Of a stretch of 46,002 nucleotides of DNA, positions 1 to 9,444 are shown piece after piece. The notes under the pieces were generated by a model, which worked only from the letters and a program-made list of their open reading frames with translations, did not search any database and was not told the DNA's origin. The stretch covers positions 1 to 46,002 of the forward strand of contig JAJUGR010000019.1 in the NCBI GenBank assembly GCA_029265905.1, given 5' to 3'. The stretch comes from Sporomusaceae bacterium. Lineage in GTDB: Bacteria; Bacillota; Negativicutes; Acidaminococcales; JAJUGR01. The translations under genes were made by a program, and so were the position numbers. Every line of letters starts with the position of its first letter. Positions within the stretch are counted from its first letter, which is position 1.

Positions 1-136
1 GTCGGTGCAGGACTTTGCCTTCAGCTTCCTTCAGATTCCACCTCACGATGGACACCCTTGCTGTTCAGCTAATGGTTCCCACTACCAAGCCCATAGCGGA
101 CTTTCACCGCCAAGTTACTGCCCATGCCGGGCAAAC
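1..136 (-). mobile_element. 5' end of a group II intron (ribozyme domain I), cut by the window edge
   Basis: Read on the minus strand, this stretch carries the arrangement I recognise from bacterial group II introns: a small GCCC/GGGC hairpin at the 5' end (121-136), then CTTGGCGGTGAAAGTCCGC, then a GGTGTCC block and AGGTGGAATCTGAAGGAAGC. The likely 5' splice boundary is GTTTG at 136, a variant of the usual GUGYG. It falls inside the yjiH-like gene, just where that protein stops resembling its paralogue at 39916. The reverse transcriptase/maturase, if any, would lie outside the window. Identification is by remembered motif, not by structural search. Confidence 0.75.
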
Positions 137-346
137 CATGAAGCCGTCCCGGGCGCCATTGCCGCCCTTGCCGGTAAAAATAACGCCCTTTGACACTTGT
201 CCGAATTGGCCGGTCAGGACCTGAAAGTCGAGCGCGCGCAGCGGCCCTTCCGCTTTGGCGAACAGGCCGGAAAACGAAATAATCAAAATAGCCAGCGCCA
301 GCCAGCCTTTCCAGGTCACCTTGTATGCGTCTTGCTTTTGTTCCGC
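137..346 (-). pseudogene. YjiH-like nucleoside-recognition (gate) membrane protein, 5' exon only, interrupted by the intron
   Basis: About 70 residues remain. A membrane helix (residues ~11-30, LALAILIISFSGLFAK) leads into a stretch that aligns by eye with the intact protein at 39916-40587: both share SGLF, a D-F-x-x-L-(T/S)-G-x-F-G block and G-x-GG followed by GF. Homology ends at GFM (~position 137), where intron-like sequence begins; translating on gives a stop at 104. ATG at 346 is chosen because GGAG precedes it; an earlier ATG at 376 overlaps the end of the M20 gene. The gene is probably co-transcribed with that hydrolase. If the intron splices, the gene may be functional, so 'pseudogene' here means interrupted rather than dead. 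Confidence 0.65.
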
Positions 347-365
347 CATAAAACCCACTCCTCGC

Positions 366-1526
366 CTATTCTTCATCCAGCTTGAGCACGCAGGCGCTCA
401 ACAGCTTGGCGCGCTCAAACAGGGTTTCCACAACTGCATACTCCTCCGGACTGTGATTTCGTCCGCCCTTCACGCCCATGGCGCAAACCGTCGGCACGCC
501 GGCCAGCACGCTGTAGGCCGAGTCGGAGCCGCCGCCGACGTATTTTTCATAAGGCGTGCCAAAGCCGTTTTCCGCAGACACCTTTTTAACCAGTTGGAAC
601 AGGGCCTTGACGCCTTCCGTCGTTTTCATTGGCTTGAAGCCGTTGTTGAGCGCAACCGTCGCGCTCGTGCCTGCGACATGGGTCTTGGCGGCGATTGCTT
701 CGAGCTGCGCCTGAATGCCCGGCAGGTCCTCCGGATTCTTATAGCGCACGTCAATCACAATCTTGGCGTAGTCGGGCACGGCGTTCGGCACCGAGCCGCC
801 CTGGATCACGCCGACATTATACGTAGTGCCGCCGTTCAGATCAGTAAGCGCTTGTATCTCAATCACCTTATGCGACATTTCCAAAATCGCATTGCGGCCA
901 TTCTCCGGATCATTGCCGGCATGGGCGGATACGCCTTTGACTTCCACCGTGAATTGCGCCGTTCCCTTGCGGCCGATGACGATCCCGTCATCGACAAAGC
1001 CGGTTTCGCAGTTGAACGCAGCCGCCGCCCCTTGCGCCTCCTGCATGAAAAGTTCCGCCGCCGAAGAATGAAGGTGTCCGACCTCCTCGTCCCCCGCCAG
1101 GAGCACCTTGATCTGGCGCGCCTGATAGCCGGCGGCCTGCAGCGCTTTGATCGCATACAGGAAGGCGACGATGCCGCCCTTCATGTCCAGCACGCCCGGC
1201 CCGTAGGCTTTGCCGTCTTGAATCGTGAACGGACGGCTCGCGACCGTGCCTTTTTTGAACACTGTGTCGAAATGGCCGATGAACAGAACCGGCTGCTTCG
1301 CTGTTTCCGCGCCGATCTTGCCCACGAGCATGTTGCCGGCCTGCTCAAATTCAACAATCCGCGCGTCCGCGCCGCAGCCGGCCAACTCCTGCTGCAGGCG
1401 CGCGGCCACCGCATCTACGCCCGCCTTGTCGCTTGACCCGCTTTCCATGTTCACCAATTCTTGCCACAGCGAAATCATTTCATCGCGATGCGCGTCAATA
1501 AAACGAAATGCTTCTACTTTTTGCAT
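366..1526 (-). CDS. M20 family metallopeptidase, carboxypeptidase G2-like
   Basis: A 386-residue zinc hydrolase expected to cleave a C-terminal amino acid (often glutamate) or an N-acyl amino acid in the cytoplasm. Visible di-zinc motifs are GHFDTV (H85, D87), the bridging D114 in GVLDMKGG, the catalytic pair E147-E148 in AGDEEVGH, E174 in CETG, and H358 in NHSPEE. Length and the central dimerisation domain fit the family. ATG at 1526 follows AAGGGGG at 8 nt. It is divergent from a LysR regulator and immediately upstream of a YjiH-type membrane protein, suggesting a regulated uptake-and-hydrolysis unit. The substrate cannot be read from sequence. Confidence 0.88.
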   Translation of the reverse strand: MQKVEAFRFIDAHRDEMISLWQELVNMESGSSDKAGVDAVAARLQQELAGCGADARIVEFEQAGNMLVGKIGAETAKQPVLFIGHFDTVFKKGTVASRPFTIQDGKAYGPGVLDMKGGIVAFLYAIKALQAAGYQARQIKVLLAGDEEVGHLHSSAAELFMQEAQGAAAAFNCETGFVDDGIVIGRKGTAQFTVEVKGVSAHAGNDPENGRNAILEMSHKVIEIQALTDLNGGTTYNVGVIQGGSVPNAVPDYAKIVIDVRYKNPEDLPGIQAQLEAIAAKTHVAGTSATVALNNGFKPMKTTEGVKALFQLVKKVSAENGFGTPYEKYVGGGSDSAYSVLAGVPTVCAMGVKGGRNHSPEEYAVVETLFERAKLLSACVLKLDEE

Positions 1527-1631
1527 ATTTTCGTCCCCCTTCGTAATGATAAATCAACATTCCCTGTGCTAAGACAGACAGTTTCAAAACAATTATATGT
1601 CACCCCTTGCTATTATAAAAATTGTAATATA

Positions 1632-1668
1632 CTATATCATTAATAGGCTGCGGCTATAAATGATATAG
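1632..1668. promoter_or_regulatory. Inverted repeat in the M20/lysR divergent region, candidate LysR operator
   Basis: CTATATCATT (1632-1641) and AATGATATAG (1659-1668) are perfect 10-nt inverted repeats 17 nt apart, just upstream of the regulator's GAGG ribosome site. LysR-type regulators commonly bind dyads in such divergent promoters and repress themselves. The function is inferred from position and symmetry. Confidence 0.45.
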
Positions 1669-1679
1669 AGGTAGAATTT

Positions 1680-2576
1680 ATGGAACTTCATCAATTGCGC
1701 TATATGGTCAAACTGGCCAAGCACCTCCATTTTTCCAAAGCGGCGCTTGAGCTGGGCATCACGCAGCCGACCTTGTCGCAGCAGATCGAGCGGCTGGAAA
1801 AAGAGCTTGAGTGCAAGCTCTTCGCCCGGCGAACCCGCTCCGTCGAACTGACCTTGGCCGGGGAGGCCTTTCTGTTGCACGCCGTCAGGGTGCTGGAGGA
1901 ATTGGACGCACTGAGCGAGACAATGCACACCTATGCCGCCCCGAAGAAGCGAGTCATCCGCATCGGCACCTTTACCAATCTGTCCCGCTTCAAGCTGGCC
2001 AGACACTTCTTGGAATTCGAATCCCGCCACCCCGACGTCAGCCTTCACCTCGTTGAGAAAGTCGGTTCCTGCGAATTAGCCGCGCTGCTCAACGCCGGCA
2101 GCATCGACGCCGCATTTCTGATGCCCGACCCAAACCTCGGCCTGCCGTCAACCACCGTCTGCCATCCGCTCTTTGCCGGGCAGATTGTCGTGATCTGCAA
2201 AAAAAACCATCCCCTCGCCCAGGCAAAAACCGTTTCCCTGCACGACGTAGCCAAAGAGCGGTTGGTCTTTCCCTCGCGCCATCTAAGCAACTATGGCGCC
2301 ATGCTCAACGCCTTTAAGGCGGAAGGGTTAGTCCCTAGCATCGCCTGCGAATCAAACTTGACGGACTCAATCATCGACTTGGTCAGCCAAGGCTTCGGGA
2401 TCGCGCTCATTTCTTCGCAGTTTGCCGATTTTGCGCCGCACCCCGACCTCGCCGTCATTCCCCTGCAACCCCGCATCGAACGCAGCATCGCCTTAATCTA
2501 CCAGCCGAACAGCCAACATGCACCAACGCTGGACGCCTTTTGCAAATTTATGCACGACAGGACAGGGCGAGCTTAA
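1680..2576 (+). CDS. LysR-family transcriptional regulator
   Basis: A 298-residue regulator with the usual two-part layout: an N-terminal winged helix-turn-helix (residues 1-60, with LHFSKAALELGITQPTLSQQ as the recognition region) and a periplasmic-binding-protein-like effector domain from about residue 90 to the end. ATG at 1680 follows GAGG. It is transcribed away from the M20 hydrolase at 366-1526, so that gene and the yjiH exon behind it are the most likely targets. The effector is unknown. Length is normal and no damage is seen. A palindromic terminator follows the stop codon directly. Confidence 0.92.
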   Translation: MELHQLRYMVKLAKHLHFSKAALELGITQPTLSQQIERLEKELECKLFARRTRSVELTLAGEAFLLHAVRVLEELDALSETMHTYAAPKKRVIRIGTFTNLSRFKLARHFLEFESRHPDVSLHLVEKVGSCELAALLNAGSIDAAFLMPDPNLGLPSTTVCHPLFAGQIVVICKKNHPLAQAKTVSLHDVAKERLVFPSRHLSNYGAMLNAFKAEGLVPSIACESNLTDSIIDLVSQGFGIALISSQFADFAPHPDLAVIPLQPRIERSIALIYQPNSQHAPTLDAFCKFMHDRTGRA

Positions 2577-2626
2577 AAGAAATAAAAACGCTTTCCGGCG
2601 GCCGCCGGAAAGCGTTTTTATTTCTT
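2577..2626. terminator. Perfect 50-nt palindrome, bidirectional terminator between lysR and lpdA
   Basis: Two 25-nt arms meet without a spacer at 2601/2602 (core ACGCTTTCCGGCGG and its complement), with A-rich and T-rich flanks that give a U tract on either strand. It starts at the base after the lysR stop and ends 10 nt before the lpdA stop, so it can terminate both convergent units. Confidence 0.9.
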
Positions 2627-2636
2627 CTGAGGCTTC

Positions 2637-4034
2637 TCACAGGCGGCTGCGCACCTGGTGCAGCATCGGCCCGTCAACACCGTGCGCGCATTCCATGATA
2701 GTTTCCGCCAAGCTCGGATGGGGGTGGATCGTGCCGGCAATGGCGTGGGCCGGCAAGCCGTTTTGAATGGCCAGCACGCCCTCCATGATTAAATCGCTGG
2801 CGTGGGCGCCAAGGATGTGCATGCCGAGCACCTGACCGGTTTGCGCCTCGGCGACGATTTTCACCAAGCCGTCGGTTTCGCCCATCGAAACGGCTTTGCC
2901 GTTGGCCGCAAACGGGAACTTGCTGACCTTGCAGGTTTTCCCCTGCGCCAGGGCCTCCTGCTCGGTCAGGCCCACCGTCGCTACCTCCGGAGTCGTGTAA
3001 ATGCACCCCGGCACAGCCCGGAAATCAACCGCTGACTCGCGCCCGCAGGCGTTCTCCGCCGCCGCCAAACCGGCGGCGGAAGCAGCATGCGCCCACATGT
3101 AGCCGCCGGTCACGTCGCCGATCGCGTAAACCCCCGCCACGTTCGTCTCCATCTTTTCATTGATCAAAATGCCTTTGCAAGTGTAGGCAACTCCCGCCGC
3201 CTCCAGTCCCAAATCCTCAACTACAGGGCGGCGGCCGATCGCCACCAGCACCTTGTCCGCCTCGATCGCGCGGGATCCGGCTTCATCAGCAACCGTCACG
3301 ACCACCCCGCTGTCGGCTGCTTCGACACCTGTCACGCGTGTATTCGCCAGCAGCTTGATGCCCTGTTTGCGCAACAGCAGCGCCATGCGTTTGGAAAGCT
3401 CGCCGTCGATGTTCGGCAAAATAACAGGCAGCATTTCAACCACGGTCACTTCGCAGCCAAAGGCTTGGAAGATGGCGGCAAACTCAACCCCGACCGCGCC
3501 GGCGCCGATGACAACCAGGCGTTTGGGAACCTCGTCGAGCGCCAGCAACTGATCGCTGTTGATCACCTGCGGCAGGTCGCCGCCCGGCACCGGCAGGCCG
3601 ACCGGCGAAGAGCCAGTCGCTACAATAATCTTTCGTGCGGTATGTATTTTTTCTCCCTGCTCAGTTTGGATGCAAAGCCGGTCAGGCGCCAGCAGGCTGG
3701 CCGTTCCCGCCAACACTTCAATCGCGTTGCTTTTCATCAGCTGCTCGATGCCCTTGCGCATTTGCACCACAACCTGCTGCATGCGGCTTCTCACCAACCG
3801 GAAATCAAAACCGATCTTATCGGCCGTCAAACCAAATTCGCTGCACCGCTGCAGTTCGCGCCACTTTTCCGCACTGGCAAGCAGCGTTTTCGTCGGGATG
3901 CAGCCCCGATTCAAACAGACGCCGCCCAACTTCGCCTTCTCAACCAGCAGCACACTTGCGCCCAGTTGCGCAGCTCTGATCGCCGCTACATATCCGCCCG
4001 GGCCGCCGCCGACGACGGCCACATCATAATCCAT
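2637..4034 (-). CDS. lpdA: Dihydrolipoyl dehydrogenase (glycine cleavage L protein)
   Basis: A 465-residue FAD disulfide oxidoreductase that reoxidises dihydrolipoyl groups with NAD+. The N-terminal GGGPGG motif (residues 9-14) binds FAD, the redox disulfide is C40/C45 in GGVCLNRGCIPTK, a second Rossmann motif VIGAGAVGVEFA binds NAD, and the C-terminal HPHP..E (H437, H439, E444) supplies the partner-subunit base. It is the last gene of the glycine operon, 19 nt after lipM, and so should serve the lipoylated H protein made upstream. Only the context excludes a role for some other lipoyl complex; no E1 or E2 gene lies in this window. Confidence 0.95.
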   Translation of the reverse strand: MDYDVAVVGGGPGGYVAAIRAAQLGASVLLVEKAKLGGVCLNRGCIPTKTLLASAEKWRELQRCSEFGLTADKIGFDFRLVRSRMQQVVVQMRKGIEQLMKSNAIEVLAGTASLLAPDRLCIQTEQGEKIHTARKIIVATGSSPVGLPVPGGDLPQVINSDQLLALDEVPKRLVVIGAGAVGVEFAAIFQAFGCEVTVVEMLPVILPNIDGELSKRMALLLRKQGIKLLANTRVTGVEAADSGVVVTVADEAGSRAIEADKVLVAIGRRPVVEDLGLEAAGVAYTCKGILINEKMETNVAGVYAIGDVTGGYMWAHAASAAGLAAAENACGRESAVDFRAVPGCIYTTPEVATVGLTEQEALAQGKTCKVSKFPFAANGKAVSMGETDGLVKIVAEAQTGQVLGMHILGAHASDLIMEGVLAIQNGLPAHAIAGTIHPHPSLAETIMECAHGVDGPMLHQVRSRL

Positions 4035-4053
4035 CCCTCAACGCCTCCTCACT

Positions 4054-4884
4054 TCAGCGCAATGCTGTCCACTGCTCCCGGCCGTATTTTTCCTGCACAA
4101 GCTGACGGCTCATTTCCCATTCCGCCTCACTCAGGCCGGCCGCCTGCAAGGTTATGCCGAGCGCCGGCCCGAAGGCGCCGGCCATCGCATCCCGCACCTC
4201 CTCCCACGCCGCCTCGCGGCCCAAAACCGCCTCGACCGACGTCACGCAACCAGACAAGGTGCGAACCAGCCGCCCCCGCGCGTCATCGGAAGGGGCCTTC
4301 AAAACGGCCGCCAATTTTTCCGGCGAAAAGCGCAGCAAAACAGAGCCATGCTGCAGGAGGACGCCGTTTCTGCGCACCTGCGCGCTGCCGACCAGCTTGC
4401 GTCCTTCATGCATAATTTCATAGTGCGACGGGGCATCGAAACAGGCAGCCGAAGAATGCGGCTGCTTGCGTTTTTCCTGAGCGTACGCGCTGCGGGGCAG
4501 GCTCAGTTGCGCCACAATTCCCAGTTGCGCCAAGCCGGCCATGATGCCGCCGCTAAAATAGCGGTAGGAGGCCGTGATCGTCTCCGGCACATTCGGCGCG
4601 TCTTCCCGCACCACAAGGCTGTAGGTCAGCTCCGCCTCATGCAGCACCGCCCGTCCGCCGGTCAGCCGCCGCACCACAGCAACGCCCAGCTTTTCACAGG
4701 CGTCCAGATCGAGTTCCGACTCGGCCCGCTGGAAATAGCCCAGACTGACGGCCGGCGGACTCCATCCGTAGAAGCGAAGCGTCGGCGGCGCCTCGCCGGC
4801 GGCGTGAGCCAACATGATCGCCTCATCGATCGCCATATTGGCGGCCGCGTCGCCAAAACCCGTATCAAGAATACGCCACATCAT
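4054..4884 (-). CDS. lipM: LipM-type octanoyl-[ACP]:protein N-octanoyltransferase
   Basis: A 276-residue protein of the biotin/lipoate ligase fold, the size of Bacillus LipM. From memory it matches LipM closely: LRFYGW and LGYFQ (~37-52), RRLTGGRAVLHE (72-83), C148 in the ACFDAPSHYE motif as the acyl-thioester cysteine, and GRKLVGSAQ (161-169) carrying the conserved lysine. LipM moves octanoate from acyl carrier protein to GcvH, whose gene is in this operon. The ATG at 4884 overlaps the upstream stop as ATGA, implying translational coupling. A lipoate-salvaging LplA role is the alternative, but the cysteine motif and the sulfur-insertion pair upstream favour de novo synthesis. Confidence 0.87.
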   Translation of the reverse strand: MMWRILDTGFGDAAANMAIDEAIMLAHAAGEAPPTLRFYGWSPPAVSLGYFQRAESELDLDACEKLGVAVVRRLTGGRAVLHEAELTYSLVVREDAPNVPETITASYRYFSGGIMAGLAQLGIVAQLSLPRSAYAQEKRKQPHSSAACFDAPSHYEIMHEGRKLVGSAQVRRNGVLLQHGSVLLRFSPEKLAAVLKAPSDDARGRLVRTLSGCVTSVEAVLGREAAWEEVRDAMAGAFGPALGITLQAAGLSEAEWEMSRQLVQEKYGREQWTALR

Positions 4885-5837
4885 GATCCACCGCCGATCC
4901 CGCTTTGCGCCAGCGCCTGAGCCGCTTCCCGCCGGGTTAGCGGCTGCGGATAGTTGTACATCACCCCGCCGGGCCGCTCGTTGTAATAGGGCCGGTTGCA
5001 ATCCGGGCAGCCGCTTGTTTCAAACGCCTTGCCGTCAGCCAGCAGGGTTGTCCACCCCGGCAAATCGATGCCGCTGATGCGCCCGCCGGAAAACTCGATC
5101 ACCGAGCGGTCCTGGCCGGCACGCAGCAAGTAATGGGCAATCTGCACCCGCCGATAGGCGTCAAGCGCCGGCGGCTTTTCCTTTGCCAGCGCCGTTCCCC
5201 GAACCGGGGTGAAGGCAAACAACCCGACGGTGACGTCCATCTCCCGGCAAGCGGCAATAAACGCCACCGCCTCCTGTTCCGTCTCCCCCAGTCCGACAAT
5301 CAAGTGCGTGGTTATTCGTCCGGGAAAAGCGCGCGCGCAAGCCTGCAGCAGTGCAAAGCGGCAATGCCAGTCGCCGCCCTTCGCCCGGCGGTAAACGGCC
5401 GGCGTGGCCGCATCCATTGCCAGACAGACCTTTTCGGCTCCGTCCGCCAACAATTCCGCCGCCTCCCGCACCGTCTCAAACCGGCTGGACACGCAAACAT
5501 GCCGAACGCCGCCCGCCTTGAGCGCCTGCAGCGCCGTCTTTGCGCCGTCCCAGCTGTCTTCGCAATCGACGGCTTGCAAACAGACCCGCTTCAACCGGCC
5601 CTGCCGGTAAGCGGTGCAGATGCCGGCCGCCGCCTCCTCGCCCGGCACGGCCGGCCACGTCACGCGGGACAAGAAGCCGTCCCGCGCTTGGCTGCTGCTG
5701 GCCTGGGCGCAAAACCGGCAATTGTTGCGGCATTTTTCGCCCAGCATCACGTAAGCGGTTGTCGGAAGCGCTTCGCTTTTGACGCGTTTTATGCCAAGCA
5801 CACTGGCGGTTCCCGCCGACAGCCTCCACGTCTTCAT
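4881..5837 (-). CDS. Radical SAM protein, LipS-type lipoyl synthase component (318 aa)
   Basis: The cluster motif C-x3-C-x2-C appears as EKCRNNCRFCAQ near the N-terminus (~residues 34-43), in a biotin-synthase-like TIM barrel. A second cysteine pair near the C-terminus, SGCPDCNRPYYNERPGG, may hold another iron-sulfur cluster or serve substrate binding. Such proteins are often labelled biotin synthase, but no biotin genes are present. Together with the neighbouring radical SAM gene it matches the LipS1/LipS2 two-protein lipoyl synthase known from Thermococcus. ATG at 5837 overlaps the upstream stop as ATGA; a GTG at 5849 is possible but sits too close to its SD. I cannot tell S1 from S2 by eye. 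Confidence 0.75.
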   Translation of the reverse strand: MKTWRLSAGTASVLGIKRVKSEALPTTAYVMLGEKCRNNCRFCAQASSSQARDGFLSRVTWPAVPGEEAAAGICTAYRQGRLKRVCLQAVDCEDSWDGAKTALQALKAGGVRHVCVSSRFETVREAAELLADGAEKVCLAMDAATPAVYRRAKGGDWHCRFALLQACARAFPGRITTHLIVGLGETEQEAVAFIAACREMDVTVGLFAFTPVRGTALAKEKPPALDAYRRVQIAHYLLRAGQDRSVIEFSGGRISGIDLPGWTTLLADGKAFETSGCPDCNRPYYNERPGGVMYNYPQPLTRREAAQALAQSGIGGGS

Positions 5838-6661
5838 AATGCGCAGCACTCCTCTCCCCGTTCAATCGCCATCCCCTGTTTCATCGCCAGCCGCACGGCC
5901 TCCGGCGCCGGATTGACGATGCCGTCCAGGCCCAGGCGCACCGCTTCCAAGTCCAGCGCCCGGCGGTACGCGCCGCCGGGGCGCATGCACCCCAGCTGCA
6001 CGGGCACGCCGGCGAACAGGCGCCGCGCCCGCGCCAAAACCGCCGTCACCGCCTCCAGCGCCGGCGGCTGGCAGGCGGCAAACCGCGTACCACGGGTCGG
6101 CATAAACACGATCAGCGTTATGCTGTCCGCCCCCAGCGCCTTCAACCGTTCAAGCGCCCGGTATTCGCCCCTGATTTGCCCGCCGTGCAAACCGATGCAG
6201 ACATGCGGCGCAACCGCGCAGCGGCTTTTCAGCTTAGCATAGCAGGCTTCGTAGTCGGCAACCGTGCGCGGCAAGCCGAACACCTCGCGAATCGTTGCAT
6301 CATCGCCGACAAAATCAAAGGATACCTTGTCGGCCAGAGTGGCGATCAAGTCAATCTCCGCCTCATCAATTAGACCGACATGAAAGTTATACCGCCTGTC
6401 TCCCTTGAGCGCCGCCAGTTTGGCGACATGCTCCGCAACCGGGACTTTGCCGGCGGCCGTGCACCCGCCGCTGACTAGAAAGCTGCGCACCGCCAGTCGG
6501 CTGTCGTCCCCGATGTCCTGCAGCGCCTTCATCCCGCACAAATAGTGGCCGCCGCAATGCGCGCACTGCAGTTCGCACCAATTCCCCGTCACGCTCACCG
6601 GCAGGGTCTGGGCAGGGTAATAAAAACGAATCATTCGCGCCGGCGGCGCTAGCGTTTCCAT
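5834..6661 (-). CDS. Radical SAM protein, second LipS-type lipoyl synthase component (275 aa)
   Basis: The radical SAM cluster motif is [13 protein letters not shown] (~residues 27-38), C-x3-C-x2-C, followed by a compact barrel with GLHGGQ and VFMPTRGT segments. It lies directly behind gcvPB (13-nt overlap) and is coupled by ATGA to the other radical SAM gene. Two adjacent, dissimilar radical SAM proteins beside lipM and gcvH are what the LipS1/LipS2 system predicts: each protein would add one sulfur to octanoyl-GcvH. ATG at 6661 is used; ATG at 6634 (start of IRFYYP) is an alternative and neither has a clear SD. Assignment rests on gene context plus motif, not on an alignment. Confidence 0.73.
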   Translation of the reverse strand: METLAPPARMIRFYYPAQTLPVSVTGNWCELQCAHCGGHYLCGMKALQDIGDDSRLAVRSFLVSGGCTAAGKVPVAEHVAKLAALKGDRRYNFHVGLIDEAEIDLIATLADKVSFDFVGDDATIREVFGLPRTVADYEACYAKLKSRCAVAPHVCIGLHGGQIRGEYRALERLKALGADSITLIVFMPTRGTRFAACQPPALEAVTAVLARARRLFAGVPVQLGCMRPGGAYRRALDLEAVRLGLDGIVNPAPEAVRLAMKQGMAIERGEECCAL

Positions 6662-8100
6662 CTGACTACCGGCTTCCGGGCCGCGGCCGCTTCGTCGAGG
6701 CGGCCAACAACGGTAGTCTGCGGGGCCTGCAAAATCCGCTCCGCATCCGTTTTTGCCTCTTGGGCGATTTGGCGCATCGCTTCAATGAATCTGTCCAGCG
6801 TTTCCTTGCTCTCGGTTTCCGTCGGCTCCACCATGATCGCCTCTTCCACGATCAGCGGAAAATAAATCGTCGGCGGGTGATATCCGTAATCGAGCAGCCG
6901 TTTGGCGATATCGAGCGTTTTTACGCCGAATTGCTTCTGGTATTTGGACGTGAACACGCACTCATGCATGCAGTAACGCGCAAACGGCGCATGATACTCG
7001 TCCTTGAGCCGGCTCAGGCAGTAATTGGCGTTCAGCACGGCATCCTCGCTGGCCTGGCGCAGCCCCTCGCCCCCCATTGTGCAGATATAGGCGTACGCCC
7101 TGACAATGACGCCGAAATTGCCGTAAAAGGAATGCACGCGGCCGATCGACTGCGGGCGGTCATATTCCAGGCTATAGCGCTTGCCGTCAAAAGCAACCAC
7201 CGGCACCGGCAGGAACGGAACCAGCGCCGGTTTCACGCCGATCGGCCCCGCGCCCGGCCCGCCGCCGCCGTGCGGCGTGGAAAACGTCTTGTGCAAATTC
7301 AAGTGCACGACGTCAAAGCCCATATCGCCCGGCCGGGCGATGCCCATCACGGCATTGAGATTGGCCCCGTCGTAATAGAGCAATCCGCCCGCTTCGTGGA
7401 CTATATCGGCAATCGCCTTGATATTGGTTTCAAACAAGCCCAGCGTGCTCGGGTTAGTCAGCATCAGCGCCGCCGTATCCGGCCCGACCGCCGCCCGCAG
7501 CGCCTCCAGGTTGATTGAACCGTCCTCATTTGACTTGATCTCCACTGTTTCCAGCCCGCACACCGTCACCGATGCCGGGTTGGTCCCATGCGCCGAATCC
7601 GGCACGATAACCTTCGTTCTCGCCTCGCCCCGCGCCCGGTGATAGGCCCGGATCAGTTTCAGTCCGGTCAGTTCGCCATGCGCCCCCGCCACCGGCTGGA
7701 AAGTCATCGCCTCCATGCCGGTTATTTCACACAAGCGTTGCTCCATGTCGTAGAGCAGCGCCAGGGCCCCTTGCGCCGAGTCCGCCTCTTGCAGCGGATG
7801 GAGCGCGGCAAAACCGGGATACCGGCAGATGTCCTCGTTGACCTTCGGGTTGTATTTCATCGTGCAGGAGCCGAGCGGATAAAAGCCGGAGTCAACGCCG
7901 AAATTCCGGTTGGAAAGGGATGTGTAGTGGCGCATCAAATCCAACTGGCTTACTTCCGGCAACTCCGCCGGCGCCGCGCGTCGCAAAGCGGCCGGGACAA
8001 GCGCGGCCATATCCTGCATAGGCACGTCGCAGACCGGCAGATCACAAGCTATGCGGCCAGGCCGGCTGGTTTCAAAAATAGTCGCCTGCTTTCTGTTCAT
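6649..8100 (-). CDS. gcvPB: Glycine dehydrogenase (decarboxylating) subunit 2
   Basis: A 483-residue C-terminal half of the PLP-dependent P protein, which decarboxylates glycine and passes aminomethyl to lipoyl-GcvH. The PLP lysine is K271 in [19 protein letters not shown], the glycine-rich loop typical of the family. [11 protein letters not shown] (76-86) is the usual N-terminal signature of this subunit. The ATG at 8100 overlaps the gcvPA stop as ATGA. The split P protein is common in Bacillota and archaea. The length is normal and nothing is missing. Confidence 0.96.
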   Translation of the reverse strand: MNRKQATIFETSRPGRIACDLPVCDVPMQDMAALVPAALRRAAPAELPEVSQLDLMRHYTSLSNRNFGVDSGFYPLGSCTMKYNPKVNEDICRYPGFAALHPLQEADSAQGALALLYDMEQRLCEITGMEAMTFQPVAGAHGELTGLKLIRAYHRARGEARTKVIVPDSAHGTNPASVTVCGLETVEIKSNEDGSINLEALRAAVGPDTAALMLTNPSTLGLFETNIKAIADIVHEAGGLLYYDGANLNAVMGIARPGDMGFDVVHLNLHKTFSTPHGGGGPGAGPIGVKPALVPFLPVPVVAFDGKRYSLEYDRPQSIGRVHSFYGNFGVIVRAYAYICTMGGEGLRQASEDAVLNANYCLSRLKDEYHAPFARYCMHECVFTSKYQKQFGVKTLDIAKRLLDYGYHPPTIYFPLIVEEAIMVEPTETESKETLDRFIEAMRQIAQEAKTDAERILQAPQTTVVGRLDEAAAARKPVVRWKR

Positions 8101-9443
8101 AATGCCGCCCCCATTTCTCCCACCAGCCGATCGATTTCAGCCTTGGTCCGCTTTTCCGTCACGCAAACCAGCATGCAGTTTTCCAGCTCTGGATAATAGC
8201 ACGCCAAATCCAAGCCGCCGATCATGCCTTTTTTGCGCAGCATTTGATTCACTTTTGCCACCGGTTTAGTCAGGCGAATGACAAATTCCTGGAAAAACGG
8301 TTGCGAGAAGACCGCTTCGCAACCGTCAAGTCCAGTCAAAAACCGTTCCGCATAATGCGCCTTTTGCAGGCACTGCTCGGCGACCTGGCGGAAGCCGGTT
8401 TTCCCCAAAGCCGCCATATAAACGGCCGCCGTCAGCGCGCAAAGCGCTTCGTTCGAACAGATATTGGACGTAGCCTTTTCCCGGCGGATATGCTGCTCGC
8501 GCGCCTGCAGCGTCAGCACAAAGCCCCGGTTGCCGCGATTATCGAGCGTCTGTCCGACGATGCGGCCAGGCATCTTGCGCATTAATTTTTCCGTCGTGGC
8601 GAAAAAGCCCAAATACGGTCCGCCAAAGGCCGGCGCCAAGCCGAGCCCCTGCCCCTCGCCGACGACAATGTCCGCGCCAAGCGCGCCAGGCGCTTCCAAA
8701 ACCCCCAGGGCGACCGGGTCAGCCGACACGATCAAGTATGCGCCCTTGGCATGGGCCAACTCGGCCAGCGCCGGCAAATCCTCCAGACAGCCAAAGAAAT
8801 TGGGGTATTGGACAATCACCGCCGCCGTCGTGTCATCGATCAGCGCCGCCAGACGTTGCACGTCCGTCACGCCGTCGCGGTAGGAGGCCGTATTCACCGT
8901 TAACTCCTTATCCAGGGCGTAAGTCGACAATACCTCGCGGTAATGCGGGTGCAACGTTTGCGACGCCACCACGGCCGTTCGTCCCGACGCCGCGCAGGCC
9001 ATCATCGCCGCTTCCGCAACCGCCGTGCTGCCATCATACAAGGAAGCGTTGGCCACCTCCATGCCGGTCAGTTCGCAGATCATCGACTGGTACTCCCACA
9101 AGGCCTGCAAATACCCCTGGGCGATTTCCGGCTGGTATTGGGTGTAGGCCGTATAAAACTCAGAACGCCTGATCACATGATCGACGACGCTTGGAATATA
9201 CCGGTCATAAACGCCGGCCCCCAGAAAGCAGACAGCCTCCTGCAGGTTGTCGTTCTGCGCCGCCAAGGCGCCGAGCTGGCGCACCAGTTCCGGCTCGGAC
9301 AGGGCCGGCGGCAGCTGCAGCGGCCCGGTCATGCGCAAATCAGCCGGCACGTCTTCAAACAGCCTGTCAACCGAATCAACGCCGATCGCGTCGAGCATCG
9401 CCTGCCGGTCCGCCCGGGTATGCGGAAGATAGCTCCATGTCAT
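8097..9443 (-). CDS. gcvPA: Glycine dehydrogenase (decarboxylating) subunit 1
   Basis: A 448-residue partner of GcvPB forming the heterotetrameric P protein. It starts [17 protein letters not shown] and contains [20 protein letters not shown] and [14 protein letters not shown], both typical of subunit 1. ATG at 9443 is chosen because GGAGGGAGG lies 8-12 nt upstream; it comes one base after the gcvH stop, so a longer open frame to 9500 inside gcvH is unlikely to be used. Subunit 1 lacks the PLP lysine, as expected. Confidence 0.96.
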   Translation of the reverse strand: MTWSYLPHTRADRQAMLDAIGVDSVDRLFEDVPADLRMTGPLQLPPALSEPELVRQLGALAAQNDNLQEAVCFLGAGVYDRYIPSVVDHVIRRSEFYTAYTQYQPEIAQGYLQALWEYQSMICELTGMEVANASLYDGSTAVAEAAMMACAASGRTAVVASQTLHPHYREVLSTYALDKELTVNTASYRDGVTDVQRLAALIDDTTAAVIVQYPNFFGCLEDLPALAELAHAKGAYLIVSADPVALGVLEAPGALGADIVVGEGQGLGLAPAFGGPYLGFFATTEKLMRKMPGRIVGQTLDNRGNRGFVLTLQAREQHIRREKATSNICSNEALCALTAAVYMAALGKTGFRQVAEQCLQKAHYAERFLTGLDGCEAVFSQPFFQEFVIRLTKPVAKVNQMLRKKGMIGGLDLACYYPELENCMLVCVTEKRTKAEIDRLVGEMGAAL

Positions 9444-9444
9444 A

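Noticed and set aside
255-1436. Long plus-strand open frame opposite the M20 carboxypeptidase
   Set aside because: It is fully antisense to a gene with intact zinc motifs, has no SD or family features, and is rich in Arg/His/Ala as expected from the complement of GC-rich coding DNA.
3087-4415. 442-codon plus-strand open frame across lpdA and lipM
   Set aside because: It spans two well-supported minus-strand genes and has low-complexity Pro/Arg/His composition with no recognisable domain.
4054-4884. Lipoate-protein ligase A (salvage) as the main label for this gene
   Set aside because: The cysteine in ACFDAP and overall resemblance to LipM, plus the sulfur-insertion pair upstream, favour octanoyl transfer over ATP-dependent lipoate ligation.
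4881-6661. Biotin synthase for either radical SAM protein
   Set aside because: No other biotin gene is nearby, there are two dissimilar copies, and the glycine-cleavage/lipM context fits lipoyl synthesis.
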